A stretch of DNA of 64,000 nucleotides from Pseudomonas citrullilanati (GTDB lineage Bacteria > Pseudomonadota > Gammaproteobacteria > Pseudomonadales > Pseudomonadaceae). Made by a program: the position numbers and the translations under genes. Positions within the stretch are counted from its first letter, which is position 1. Each line of letters opens with the position of its first letter. The stretch is taken from the NCBI RefSeq assembly GCF_030580855.1, contig NZ_JAUQOP010000005.1, positions 1 through 64,000 of the forward strand. The letters run 5' to 3'. The notes under the pieces were generated by a model, which was given only the letters and a program-made list of their open reading frames with translations, searched no databases and was not told the origin of the DNA. This document shows positions 47,046-55,180 of this stretch, piece after piece.

Positions 47046-47666
47046 TCAGGCGTCGAGCGGTTCTGTGGGCTCTGGCGCCTTTGCCTTGGCCAATTGGAAA
47101 TCCATGTATTCGTAAGCGATCCGGTGGGCCTGGGCGGTATCGAACGCGTCTCCCGACAGCGCCCCGCGCAGCCACAAGCCGTCGATCAACGCGGCCAGGC
47201 CGCGTGCCGCGCTGCGTGCCTGGTCGACGGGCAACACGCGACGGAACTGGCAACACAGGTTGGAATACAGGCGGTGATCGTTGATCCGCTGCAACCTGTG
47301 CAACGACGGGTGATGCATGCTGGTGGCCCAGAAGGCCAGCCAGGTTTTCATTGCCGGGCCATTGACCTGGCTGGCGTCGAAGTTGCCTTCGATGATCACC
47401 TGCAGGTGGGCCCGCGGGCTCGAATCCTCCAGTGCCTGGCGCCGTGCGGTGACGTTCTCGCTCAGGACCGTCATCAGGTACTGGGCGGTCGCCGCGATCA
47501 GGCCGTTCTTGTCCTGGAAGTAGTGGCTGATGATGCCGTTCGAGACACCGGCCAAGCGGGCAATCAGCGCAATGCTGGCGTCCCCCATGCCCACCTGGTC
47601 GACGGCCTGCAACGTGGCTTCGATCAATTGCTGGCGGCGGATAGGTTGCATACCGACCTTGGGCAT
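47046..47666 (-). CDS. betI: TetR-family repressor BetI
   Basis: Choline-sensing repressor of the bet genes. 206 residues: [56 protein letters not shown] is the TetR helix-turn-helix and is nearly identical in style to known BetI; the C-terminal half binds the ligand. GAGGAGAAAGACCG precedes the ATG. First gene of betI-betB-betA. A perfect 20-bp palindrome (47735-47754) lies 68 bases upstream. Confidence 0.94.
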   Translation of the reverse strand: MPKVGMQPIRRQQLIEATLQAVDQVGMGDASIALIARLAGVSNGIISHYFQDKNGLIAATAQYLMTVLSENVTARRQALEDSSPRAHLQVIIEGNFDASQVNGPAMKTWLAFWATSMHHPSLHRLQRINDHRLYSNLCCQFRRVLPVDQARSAARGLAALIDGLWLRGALSGDAFDTAQAHRIAYEYMDFQLAKAKAPEPTEPLDA

Positions 47667-47734
47667 CGGTCTTTCTCCTCGATCATCGGGCGGACAGGCA
47701 TTGTCCGATGGAACGAGGGCCAGTCTATTTTGTT

Positions 47735-47754
47735 TTGATTGAACGTTCAATCAA
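47735..47754. promoter_or_regulatory. BetI operator
   Basis: TTGATTGAACGTTCAATCAA is a perfect 20-bp palindrome. BetI sites in other bacteria have the same ATTGAA...TTCAAT core. Its position upstream of betI fits autorepression of the betIBA operon. Confidence 0.88.
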
Positions 47755-47802
47755 TAAAAAATCGGGCGGTTTCCTGCAATCGGCACTCGATAAAGCGAAA
47801 CC

Positions 47803-47891
47803 CTGTGGGAGCGGGCGTGCCCGCGAAGGCGATGTGTCAGTCACCGACGATGAATGACGTACCGTATTCGCGCGCAAGCCGGCTGCCACAG
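47803..47891. repeat. REPIN between betI and cbcV
   Basis: Inverted REP pair (TGTGGGAGCGGGCGTGCCCG and a diverged ATTCGCGCGCAAGCCGGCTG arm). It occupies the place where P. aeruginosa has a BetT-type choline transporter gene. Confidence 0.8.
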
Positions 47892-47900
47892 GGTTGAGGC

Positions 47901-49079
47901 TCAGCCCAGGTTCTTGCCCAGCAGTGCGTGGTACAGCTCGCTGTCACCGAGGATCCCGACGACTTTCTGGTTATCGTGAAGCACCAGTTTGTTGCCGGTC
48001 TGGTAGCGGATCTGCAAGGCGTCGCGCATGCCGATGTTGGAATCCACCAGGGTCGGACGGCGGCCCAGGTCTTCGACGGATTGGCCCGGTGTCCAGTTCT
48101 GCAGGTCCAGTGCCGCGCCATTCTGCCGGGCGCCCTTGATGGTGTTGCCTTCGGCCAGGTCGAGCCAGGAGTCGCCGCCCGGGTCGAGGCACACCGAACC
48201 GTTGATGCGCTTGCAGTTGTCCAGGGTGCGCATCAGGCTGCGACCGCAGAGCACGTTGAGCGGGTTGGTGTGGGCGACGAAGGTGCGCACGTAGTCGTCC
48301 GCCGGGTTGAGCACGATCTCTTCCGGCTTGCTGTACTGGATGATCCGGCCGTCCTTCATGATCGCGATGCGACTGCCCAGCTTCAGGGCCTCGTCCAGGT
48401 CATGGCTGACGAACACGATGGTCTTGCTCAACTTGCGTTGCAGCTCCAGCAACTCGTCCTGCAGGCCCTGGCGGATCAGCGGGTCAAGCGCCGAGAAGGG
48501 TTCGTCCATCAGCAGGATGTCGGCGTCCATCGCCAAGGCGCGGGCCAGGCCGACCCGTTGCTGCATGCCGCCGGACAGTTCGTCGGGTTTCTTGTTGCGC
48601 CATTGGGTCAGGCCCACCAGCTCCAGCTTTTCATCCACCAGCTTGCGCCGTTCCTTTTCCGGGCGGCCCTGCATTTCCAGGCCGAAGCTGATGTTCTCGC
48701 GCACCGTCAGCCACGGCATCAGGGCGAACTTCTGGAACACCATGGCGATGCGCTTGGTGCGCATCATCTTCAGCTCGGCGGCGCTGCAGGAGGCGATGTC
48801 GATCTGCCGGCCCTCGTGTTCGACGAACAACTTGCCGCGACTCACGGTGTTCAAGCCATTGATGCAGCGCAACAGGCTGGACTTGCCTGAGCCGGACAGG
48901 CCCATGAGCACGCAGATTTCGCCTTTCTCGATGTCCAGGCTGGCTTTCTCGACGCCGACGATCTGCCCGGTCTTCTTCAGGATCTCGTTGCGGGTCATGC
49001 CCTGGTCGAGCAGCTTGAGGGCCTCGCGTGGATCCCTGGAGAAGATCACGTCGACCTGGTCGAAGCGAATGATGCTCAT
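47901..49079 (-). CDS. cbcV: Choline/betaine/carnitine ABC transporter, ATP-binding protein
   Basis: 392 residues. Walker A GLSGSGKSS (~58-66), signature LSGGMQQRVGLARAL, Walker B ILLMDEPFSALD, and the long N-terminal region of ProV/OpuAA-type proteins (DQGMTRNEILKKTGQIVGVEKASLDIEKGE). The C-terminus has a CBS-like segment (DNQKVVGILGDSELYHALL). Its start overlaps the cbcW stop (ATGA), so translation is coupled. Energises uptake of quaternary ammonium compounds delivered by CbcX, BetX or CaiX. Confidence 0.93.
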   Translation of the reverse strand: MSIIRFDQVDVIFSRDPREALKLLDQGMTRNEILKKTGQIVGVEKASLDIEKGEICVLMGLSGSGKSSLLRCINGLNTVSRGKLFVEHEGRQIDIASCSAAELKMMRTKRIAMVFQKFALMPWLTVRENISFGLEMQGRPEKERRKLVDEKLELVGLTQWRNKKPDELSGGMQQRVGLARALAMDADILLMDEPFSALDPLIRQGLQDELLELQRKLSKTIVFVSHDLDEALKLGSRIAIMKDGRIIQYSKPEEIVLNPADDYVRTFVAHTNPLNVLCGRSLMRTLDNCKRINGSVCLDPGGDSWLDLAEGNTIKGARQNGAALDLQNWTPGQSVEDLGRRPTLVDSNIGMRDALQIRYQTGNKLVLHDNQKVVGILGDSELYHALLGKNLG

Positions 49080-49921
49080 GCGTCACCCCCTACTTTGGCG
49101 TCGGGTTGTTTGCAGATTCGGTCGAGCATGATCGCCAGCAATACGATCGCCAGGCCCGCTTCGAAGCCCAGGGCGATATCAGCGGTGTTCAGTGCGTTGA
49201 CCACGGGTTTGCCCAGGCCATCGGCGCCCACCAGTGCGGCGATCACCACCATCGACAACGACAGCATGATGCACTGGGTGATACCGGCCGCGATGCTTGG
49301 CATCGCGTGGGGCAGTTCGATACGCGACAGCAGCTGGCGACGGGAGCAGCCGAAGGCCTTGCCGGCGTCCATCAGTTCTTCCGGAACGTCGCGGATGCCC
49401 AGGTAGGTCAGGCGGATGGGCGCGGCAATCGCGAACACCACCGTGGAGATCAGGCCCGGGACCACACCCAGGCCGAACAGGGTCAGGGTAGGAATGAGGT
49501 AGACGAAGGTCGGTACGGTCTGCATCAGATCGAGTACCGGACGCATCAGGGTGTAGAACATCGGCTTGTGCGCGGCAACAATGCCCAGCGGCACACCGAT
49601 CACGACGCAGACCAGGGTGGCGAACAGCACCTGGGCCAGGGTTTCCATGGTTTCCTGCCAGTACCCCAGGTTGAGGATCAGCAGGAACGAGGCGATGACG
49701 AATACGGTGAGGCCCCATTTGCGCTGGATGAAATGCGCCAGCAGGGCAATCAGGCCGATCAGGGCCAGCGGGTTGAACCAGGTCAGCGCAAACGTCACGC
49801 CGTGAATCATCGTTTCCAGGAACAGTGCGATGGAGTCGAAGGTGCTGGCGCCAACTTGCGTCAACCATTCGACAAAGCCCGCAATGTACTGGCCCAAGGG
49901 TATTTTCTGATCAATGAGCAT
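49076..49921 (-). CDS. cbcW: Choline/betaine/carnitine ABC transporter, permease
   Basis: 281-residue membrane protein of the ProW/OpuAB type. After a periplasmic N-terminus come about six helices with the EAA-type loop IRDVPEELMDAGKAFGCSRRQLLSRIELPHAMPSIAAGITQ. The start MLIDQKIPLGQY is chosen by family N-terminus; ribosome-binding site modest (GGACG). It lies between cbcX and cbcV in one operon. Confidence 0.92.
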   Translation of the reverse strand: MLIDQKIPLGQYIAGFVEWLTQVGASTFDSIALFLETMIHGVTFALTWFNPLALIGLIALLAHFIQRKWGLTVFVIASFLLILNLGYWQETMETLAQVLFATLVCVVIGVPLGIVAAHKPMFYTLMRPVLDLMQTVPTFVYLIPTLTLFGLGVVPGLISTVVFAIAAPIRLTYLGIRDVPEELMDAGKAFGCSRRQLLSRIELPHAMPSIAAGITQCIMLSLSMVVIAALVGADGLGKPVVNALNTADIALGFEAGLAIVLLAIMLDRICKQPDAKVGGDA

Positions 49922-49991
49922 GGTAGTGAACGTCCGCATGCAAGGGATAAACAGCACGGGCGAGCGAACTCGCCCGGCATAACATGAGCGA

Positions 49992-50939
49992 TTACTGCGC
50001 GAGCTTGGCTTTCACGGCCTCCAGGCCAGGTTTACCGTCAATGGTGGTCACGCCAGCGAGCCAGGTATCGAGTACCTGTGGGTTTTTCTTCAGCCAGGCC
50101 TTGGCCGCGGCTTCAGGTTTCATCTTGTCGTCCAGGACGTTGCCCATCAGCGAGCTTTCCATGTCGACGGTGAATTCGAGGTTCTTCAGCAACTGCCCGA
50201 CGTTGCTGCATTCCTGGCTATAGCCCTTGCGCGTGTTGGTGGCCACGGTGGCGGCGCCGAAGTCCGGGCCGAAGAAGTCATCGCCGCCGGTCAGGTACTG
50301 GATCTTGAAGCGGGTGTTCATCGGGTGCGGGGCCCAGCCCAGGAACACCACGTCGGTGCCGCGTTTCGAGGCGCGGTCAACCTGCGAGAGCATGCCGGCC
50401 TCGCTCGATTCGACCACTTTGAAACCGGCGTCCTTCAGGCCGAAGGCGTTCTTGTCGATCATGCTCTGGATCAGGCGGTTGCCGTCGTTGCCGGGTTCGA
50501 TCCCGTAGATCTTGCCGTCCAATTCCTTCTTGAACTTGGGGATGTCGGCGAAATCGTGCAGGCCCTTGTCATACAGCCCCTGCGGCACGGCGAGGGTGTA
50601 CTTGGCGCCCTTGAGGTTGGTGCGCACGGTTTCCACGGTGCCGGCGTCGCGATAGGCCTTGATGTCGTTTTCCATGGTCGGCATCCAGTTGCCGAGGAAA
50701 ACGTCCATGTTCTTGCCGTCGGCCAGGGACTTGTAGGTCACCGGCACGGAGATCATGGTGGTCTTGGTCTTGTAGCCCAGGGCTTCGAGTACCACGCTGG
50801 TGGTGGCGGTGGTCACGGTGATGTCGGTCCAACCGACGTCGGAAAAGTTAACGGTGCTGCATTGCGCGGGTTCTGCAGCGTTGGCCAGCATCGGAAGACT
50901 CAGCATGGCGGCCAACAACAACGGCGTGGAACCTTTCAT
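49992..50939 (-). CDS. cbcX: Choline-binding periplasmic protein of the Cbc transporter
   Basis: 315 residues with a signal peptide (LLLAAMLSLPMLANAAEPAQC). The OpuAC-type fold has aromatic cage features: VGWTDITVTTATTS, NWMPTMENDI, WAPHPMN. In P. aeruginosa CbcX binds choline and is the operon-encoded receptor, while CaiX and BetX bring carnitine and betaine to the same CbcWV core. 70 bases upstream of cbcW. CAGGAG precedes the ATG. Confidence 0.92.
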   Translation of the reverse strand: MKGSTPLLLAAMLSLPMLANAAEPAQCSTVNFSDVGWTDITVTTATTSVVLEALGYKTKTTMISVPVTYKSLADGKNMDVFLGNWMPTMENDIKAYRDAGTVETVRTNLKGAKYTLAVPQGLYDKGLHDFADIPKFKKELDGKIYGIEPGNDGNRLIQSMIDKNAFGLKDAGFKVVESSEAGMLSQVDRASKRGTDVVFLGWAPHPMNTRFKIQYLTGGDDFFGPDFGAATVATNTRKGYSQECSNVGQLLKNLEFTVDMESSLMGNVLDDKMKPEAAAKAWLKKNPQVLDTWLAGVTTIDGKPGLEAVKAKLAQ

Positions 50940-51088
50940 GGGTGGACTCCTGGTGTTTTATCGGCGGTGTCCTGTCAGGACAGCCGCACGCTTATTGGAT
51001 GTTGCGGTTGGCGGCGCGTGGGCACTCTCTGACACGCGGCCTTGCAAACGAGCCGTAACTGATCATGTACCAGCGCAAATCCGACGCC

Positions 51089-51130
51089 TACAGGGAGGGT
51101 CGTATCCAGTACAGGGAGGGTCGCATCCAG
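51089..51130. promoter_or_regulatory. Two-copy 21-bp direct repeat in the cbcX/sdaB intergenic region (candidate GbdR site)
   Basis: TACAGGGAGGGTCGTATCCAG (51089-51109) is followed immediately by TACAGGGAGGGTCGCATCCAG (51110-51130), differing at one base. AraC-family regulators bind direct-repeat half-sites spaced by two helical turns (~21 bp). GbdR is the AraC-type regulator of this cluster. It lies 150 bases upstream of cbcX and 234 bases upstream of sdaB. Confidence 0.6.
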
Positions 51131-51317
51131 TGTCGGTGACGTCGTTTACAGATTTTTTCCGCCCCTGGGAGCCGTCTGACACGCAGAAAAACGGCGAAAA
51201 CAGGGCAAAAGACGAGCGGCGCTGGCGGGCATGATTGCGTCGGTGTCAGACGTCGGGCACCTGGGCAAAAAACGGATGATGCGGCCATCCCGGCGTTGAG
51301 CGTAGCAGCTCCGTCAC

Positions 51318-51335
51318 CGGGCGCTTCGGCGCCCG
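51318..51335 (+). other. UUCG-tetraloop hairpin in the sdaB leader
   Basis: CGGGCGC-TTCG-GCGCCCG, a perfect 7-bp stem with a very stable UUCG loop, ending 28 bases before the sdaB start codon. It may stabilise or fold the leader. No T tract. Confidence 0.55.
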
Positions 51336-51363
51336 CACCTGCCCGTCCTGGAGATTCTCGGCA

Positions 51364-52740
51364 ATGGCAATCAGCGTTTTCGATCTGTTCAAAATCGGTA
51401 TCGGCCCGTCCAGTTCCCACACCGTCGGGCCCATGCGCGCGGCGGCGTTGTTCGTCGAGGCGTTGCGGGCCAAGGCCCTGCTGCATGACGTGCGGCGGGT
51501 CGAGGTGCAGTTGTACGGGTCGCTGTCGGCCACCGGCATTGGCCACGGCAGCGACAACGCGGTAATCATGGGCTTGATGGGCGAATGGCCCGACGCGATC
51601 GACCCGTCGCAGATCGGTACGCGCATCGCGCTGTTGCGCGAAACCGACACCCTGCTGCTCGACGGTCGCTTGCCGGTGCCGTTCATCTGGTCGCGGGACA
51701 TGCGCCTGATCGACGAGAACCTGCCGTTCCACCCCAACGCAATGACACTGGTGGCCGAGGGCGACAGCGGCGAGCTGCACCGTGACACCTATTATTCCGT
51801 CGGCGGCGGCTTCGTCGTCGACCAGGCCCAGGCATCCAGCGGCGTCGTGGACCTGGACGCCACGCAACTGCCTTACGATTTCTCCAGCGCCGAGCAATTG
51901 CTCGAGCTGTGTCGCACCCACAACCTGCGGGTGGCCGAATTGATGATGGCCAACGAAAAGGTCTGGCGTTCGGAGGAAGAGATTCGCACCGGGCTGATGA
52001 AACTCTGGCGCGCCATGCAGGATTGCGTCGAGCACGGCCTCAAGCATGAAGGCATCCTTCCAGGTGGCCTGAATGTGCGCCGGCGCGCGGCCAAGTTGCA
52101 CCGCAGCCTGCAGGAGTTGAACAAGCCGAACGTCATTGGCTCGACCCTCAGCGCCATGGAATGGGTCAACCTGTACGCCTTGGCCGTGAACGAGGAAAAC
52201 GCCGCCGGCGGGCGGATGGTCACGGCACCGACCAATGGCGCGGCGGGGATCATCCCGGCGGTGTTGCATTACTTCATGAAATTCAGCGAAGCCGTCACCG
52301 ACGCCAACGTGGTGGATTATTTCCTCGGGGCGGCGGCAGTGGGCATTTTGTGCAAGAAGAACGCCTCGATCTCCGGCGCCGAAGTCGGCTGCCAGGGCGA
52401 AGTGGGTTCGGCGTGCGCCATGGCGGCGGCCGGCCTGGCGGAGATCCTGGGCGCCACGCCGGAACAATTGTGCAACGCGGCGGAAATCGGCCTGGAGCAC
52501 AACCTTGGCCTGACCTGCGACCCGGTCGGTGGCCTGGTGCAGGTGCCGTGCATCGAGCGCAACGCGATCGCCGCGGTGAAAGCCATCAACGCCGCGCAGA
52601 TGGCGCTGCGCGGTGACGGCCAGCATTTCATCTCCCTCGACCGGGTGATCCGCACCATGCGCGATACCGGTGCCGACATGCACGACAAATATAAAGAAAC
52701 CTCCCGCGGCGGCCTGGCGGTCAGTGCGGTGGAGTGCTGA
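51364..52740 (+). CDS. sdaB: L-Serine dehydratase (L-serine ammonia-lyase), single-chain iron-sulfur type
   Basis: Deaminates L-serine to pyruvate with a [4Fe-4S] cluster. 458 residues: [27 protein letters not shown] (conserved serine-binding N-terminus), [21 protein letters not shown] and [22 protein letters not shown] containing the cluster cysteines. GGAGA is 9 bases upstream. In Pseudomonas it lies beside gbdR: choline, betaine and dimethylglycine are degraded through sarcosine and glycine to serine, so SdaB carries the carbon into central metabolism. Confidence 0.95.
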   Translation: MAISVFDLFKIGIGPSSSHTVGPMRAAALFVEALRAKALLHDVRRVEVQLYGSLSATGIGHGSDNAVIMGLMGEWPDAIDPSQIGTRIALLRETDTLLLDGRLPVPFIWSRDMRLIDENLPFHPNAMTLVAEGDSGELHRDTYYSVGGGFVVDQAQASSGVVDLDATQLPYDFSSAEQLLELCRTHNLRVAELMMANEKVWRSEEEIRTGLMKLWRAMQDCVEHGLKHEGILPGGLNVRRRAAKLHRSLQELNKPNVIGSTLSAMEWVNLYALAVNEENAAGGRMVTAPTNGAAGIIPAVLHYFMKFSEAVTDANVVDYFLGAAAVGILCKKNASISGAEVGCQGEVGSACAMAAAGLAEILGATPEQLCNAAEIGLEHNLGLTCDPVGGLVQVPCIERNAIAAVKAINAAQMALRGDGQHFISLDRVIRTMRDTGADMHDKYKETSRGGLAVSAVEC

Positions 52741-52779
52741 AATCGCGTTCGCACAACCCTTTGTGACAGGGAGGGAATC

Positions 52780-52873
52780 TGTGGGAGCAAGGCTTGCCCG
52801 CGATGGCGGTCGTAGACTCAACATGGATGTCGACAGACATACTGTCATCGCGAGCAAGCTTTGCTCCCACACA
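52780..52873. repeat. REPIN downstream of sdaB
   Basis: Inverted REP pair (TGTGGGAGCAAGGCTTGCCC and ATCGCGAGCAAGCTTTGCTC), ~35 bases apart. Confidence 0.92.
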
Positions 52874-53181
52874 GATTCCCTTTATTCACGAGATCGAAAA
52901 TCGCTCGTTAAATGAACACCGATCCACGAACGCGCCACCTTTTAGCGCGTCGCAAACAGACAAGACATCCCTGACGGACCGGCCGTCGTATTGCGCTCGA
53001 CCGTTCGTCATCCGCGCCTGTGGTGATACTTGTTGCGCAAGCGGCGCAGCCCAGTTCCCACAAGTGCTACCGAACTGCTCACGGCCCGCCGTGACAGCCC
53101 CTTGCCGCCACTGATGGCGCCTGTAACCCGTGCCGGACGCGCGCCTTATGTAGACAGGCTGCGATGTCGTTTTCAGGATTT

Positions 53182-53199
53182 ATTGAATGGGCATTCAAT
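53182..53199. promoter_or_regulatory. 18-bp palindrome directly upstream of the gbdR sigma-54 promoter
   Basis: ATTGAATG-GG-CATTCAAT, perfect arms, ending 4 bases before the -24 box. It shares the ATTGAA/TTCAAT half-sites of the BetI operator (47735-47754) but with 6 rather than 2 bases between them. Confidence 0.6.
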
Positions 53200-53202
53200 T
53201 TT

Positions 53203-53218
53203 AGGCACGGCATTTGCT
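53203..53218 (+). promoter_or_regulatory. Sigma-54 (-24/-12) promoter of gbdR
   Basis: AGGCACGGCATTTGCT matches the TGGCACG-N4-TTGCT consensus with the essential GG and GC dinucleotides exactly 10 bases apart, about 97 bases before the gbdR start. Nitrogen- and carbon-responsive RpoN control of gbdR (NtrC, CbrB) is established in P. aeruginosa, to my knowledge. Confidence 0.78.
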
Positions 53219-53314
53219 CTACCCCGATAAAGCCCGTCTCTCGCCAGAGAACGATGGCAATAACAAGAGCCTCCGCCTGAGGCCATCACCCGCTTTGTGT
53301 GAGGAGATACCGCG

Positions 53315-54418
53315 ATGACGACGTCCAACTCCGGGGCCCAACCCCAGAACCGTGCGCCTCAATCCATCGGCTTTTTGCTGCTGGACAATTTCACGCTGAT
53401 TTCCCTGGCGTCCGCGGTCGAACCGCTGCGCATGGCCAACCAGTTGTCCGGTCGCGAGCTGTATCGCTGGACCACCCTCACCGTCGATGGCGGGCAAGTC
53501 TGGGCCAGTGATGGCCTGCAAATCACCCCTGACGCGTCCATGCACAAGGCGCCACCCCTGGACACCGTCATCGTCTGCGGCGGCATCGGCATCCAGCGCA
53601 CCGTCACCCGCGAGCACGTGTCCTGGCTGCAAGGCCAGGCCCGCCAATCCCGGCGCCTCGGGGCGGTCTGCACCGGCAGCTGGGCCCTGGCCTGCGCCGG
53701 CCTGCTGGACGGTTTCGATTGCAGCGTGCACTGGGAATGCCTGGCCGCGATGCAGGAAGCCTTCCCGCGGGTATCGATGAGTACCCGCCTGTTCACCCTC
53801 GACCGCAACCGCTTCACCAGCTCCGGCGGCACCGCGCCGCTGGACATGATGCTGCACCTGATCAGCCGCGACCACGGTCGCGAGCTGTCGGCGGCGATCT
53901 CGGAAATGTTCGTCTACGAGCGCATCCGCAACGAACAGGATCACCAGCGTGTGCCGCTCAAGCACATGCTCGGCACCAACCAGCCGAAGTTGCAGGAAAT
54001 CGTCGCGCTGATGGAAGCCAATCTCGAAGAGCCGATCGACCTGGATGAACTGGCGGTGTACGTCGCCGTGTCCCGCCGCCAGCTGGAGCGGCTGTTCCAG
54101 AAATACCTGCACTGCTCGCCGTCGCGCTATTACCTCAAGCTGCGGCTGATTCGTGCGCGGCAACTGCTCAAGCAGACGCCGATGTCGATCATCGAAGTGG
54201 CGTCGGTGTGTGGTTTCGTCTCCACGCCGCACTTCTCCAAGTGCTACCGCGAATACTTCGGCATCCCGCCGCGCGACGAGCGCGTCGGTTCCAACACCAC
54301 GCAACAGGTGGCGATGATGCCGCTGCCGCAGGCCCTGGTCCTGTCACCGTTGTCCGGCCCGCTGTCGGCGTTGAGCCAGGCCCGCAACGAGTCGACGTTT
54401 GCCAGCGTGAGGCTTTAA
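53315..54418 (+). CDS. gbdR: AraC-family regulator GbdR (glycine betaine/dimethylglycine-responsive)
   Basis: 367 residues. An N-terminal DJ-1/PfpI-like ligand domain (SIGFLLLDNFTLISLASAVEPLRMANQLSG..., GAVCTGSWALACAGLLDG) and a C-terminal AraC double helix-turn-helix (ELAVYVAVSRRQLERLFQKYLHCSPSRYYLKLRLIRARQLLKQTPMSIIEVASVCGFVSTPHFSKCYREYF). In P. aeruginosa GbdR activates betaine, dimethylglycine and sarcosine catabolism, cbcXWV, plcH and sdaB on sensing betaine or dimethylglycine. GAGGAG is 8 bases upstream of the ATG. Confidence 0.95.
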   Translation: MTTSNSGAQPQNRAPQSIGFLLLDNFTLISLASAVEPLRMANQLSGRELYRWTTLTVDGGQVWASDGLQITPDASMHKAPPLDTVIVCGGIGIQRTVTREHVSWLQGQARQSRRLGAVCTGSWALACAGLLDGFDCSVHWECLAAMQEAFPRVSMSTRLFTLDRNRFTSSGGTAPLDMMLHLISRDHGRELSAAISEMFVYERIRNEQDHQRVPLKHMLGTNQPKLQEIVALMEANLEEPIDLDELAVYVAVSRRQLERLFQKYLHCSPSRYYLKLRLIRARQLLKQTPMSIIEVASVCGFVSTPHFSKCYREYFGIPPRDERVGSNTTQQVAMMPLPQALVLSPLSGPLSALSQARNESTFASVRL

Positions 54419-54431
54419 GACCGCGGCGCCT

Positions 54432-54526
54432 TCATCGCGAGCAAGCTTTGCTCCCACACGGGATCTTCTGGGTGAAGCAGACAGTACCCACTCCAGGGAT
54501 CCGTGGGAGCAACGCTTGCTCGCGAT
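54432..54526. repeat. REPIN downstream of gbdR
   Basis: Inverted REP pair (ATCGCGAGCAAGCTTTGCTC and CGTGGGAGCAACGCTTGCTC), in the convergent gap to the small hypothetical gene. Confidence 0.9.
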
Positions 54527-54535
54527 TTGGTTCTA

Positions 54536-54799
54536 TCAGGCGCTATGGTTCTGCTGGTATTGCGTCAGCGCCGGCAACAACTGCTTGTCGATGGCCTGGC
54601 GCACGGCCGGCAGGATGGTTGCGCTGCTGGTGTACATGTCCTTGACCATCCGCCGCAACTCGTTGGCGCGTTCCCTGTCCAGGCCTCGCACGGCGCACTC
54701 GCACGCCTGTTCGGCGGTGGCGCCGCTGGGTATCTGGAGCCCCAGGGCCTTGAGCTGGCCCAACAGGTCTTCCTGGTCGATCAAATCGGCGTGCATCAT
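54536..54799 (-). CDS. Small conserved hypothetical protein
   Basis: 87 residues, beginning MMHADLIDQEDLLGQLKALGLQ. Soluble and mainly helical, with a Cys pair in AEQACECAVRGLDRERANELRRMV. I do not recognise a family. Two adjacent ATG codons are available (54799 and 54796); AAGGAAAA precedes them. It sits between gbdR and the gamma-butyrobetaine hydroxylase gene, on the strand of the carnitine operon but separated from it by 380 bases. Confidence 0.65.
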   Translation of the reverse strand: MMHADLIDQEDLLGQLKALGLQIPSGATAEQACECAVRGLDRERANELRRMVKDMYTSSATILPAVRQAIDKQLLPALTQYQQNHSA

Positions 54800-55014
54800 G
54801 ACGCTTTTTCCTTGTTCCGGGAGAGGGGTCGTGGGTCGATTCTGGTAGCCACCCGAAGCGGCGGCAAGGGCAAACTGTCGCAATGGCCCGGATGGCTATG
54901 AGCGTGTCGTTTTCGGCTAACTGAGCGGAGTCGGGACTGGGCAAACTGAGCCCCAAGCTGAATCACGATGGTTTGGTCACCCTCGCGCGACGGCTCCTCC
55001 AGTAACGCCTCCTG

Positions 55015-55050
55015 CCCCGATCCTGTCACGGCTTGATCGGGGATTTTTTT
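55015..55050 (+). terminator. Rho-independent terminator with no obvious upstream gene
   Basis: CCCCGATC...GATCGGGG stem followed by ATTTTTTT on the plus strand. The nearest plus-strand gene end is gbdR, 600 bases earlier, with a REPIN and an opposite-strand gene between. It may end a small RNA starting somewhere in 54800-55000, or a long gbdR 3' transcript. Confidence 0.8.
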
Positions 55051-55090
55051 GCCTGGGTGAATCCGGGAGAACGGCGTGCCTGATAGGCCG

Positions 55091-55166
55091 CTATCGCGAG
55101 CAAGCTCGCTCCCACAGTTCTTGTGAGCGACACAGAACCATTGTGGGAGCGAGCTTGCTCGCGATG
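55091..55166. repeat. REPIN downstream of the gamma-butyrobetaine hydroxylase gene
   Basis: Inverted REP pair (TATCGCGAGCAAGCTCGCTC and TTGTGGGAGCGAGCTTGCTC), ~24 bases apart. Confidence 0.92.
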
Positions 55167-55180
55167 AACGATGACGCGGT

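Larger units (their letters stand above)
52741..53314. other. Non-coding gap between sdaB and gbdR
   Basis: 570 bases. The REPIN (52780-52873) occupies the first part. After it there is no convincing reading frame; the last ~130 bases hold the gbdR promoter elements (18-bp palindrome and sigma-54 promoter). The middle section (52880-53170) shows nothing I recognise but could hold enhancer sites for sigma-54 activators. Confidence 0.6.
54800..55180. other. Gap with orphan plus-strand terminator and a REPIN
   Basis: 380 bases between the small gene and the hydroxylase gene. It contains the terminator at 55015-55050 pointing along the plus strand and a REPIN at 55091-55166. On the minus strand a short frame begins near 55000 with GTG and ends by ATGA overlap with the small gene, but its codon use is unconvincing. 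Confidence 0.55.

Noticed and set aside
51231..51363. Glycine riboswitch upstream of sdaB
   Set aside because: The region has a hairpin, but the conserved tandem glycine-aptamer elements are not visible.
54796..55000. Short GTG-started minus-strand frame ending in an ATGA overlap with the 87-residue gene
   Set aside because: Codon use is unconvincing, the translation matches nothing I know, and no ribosome-binding site is convincing.
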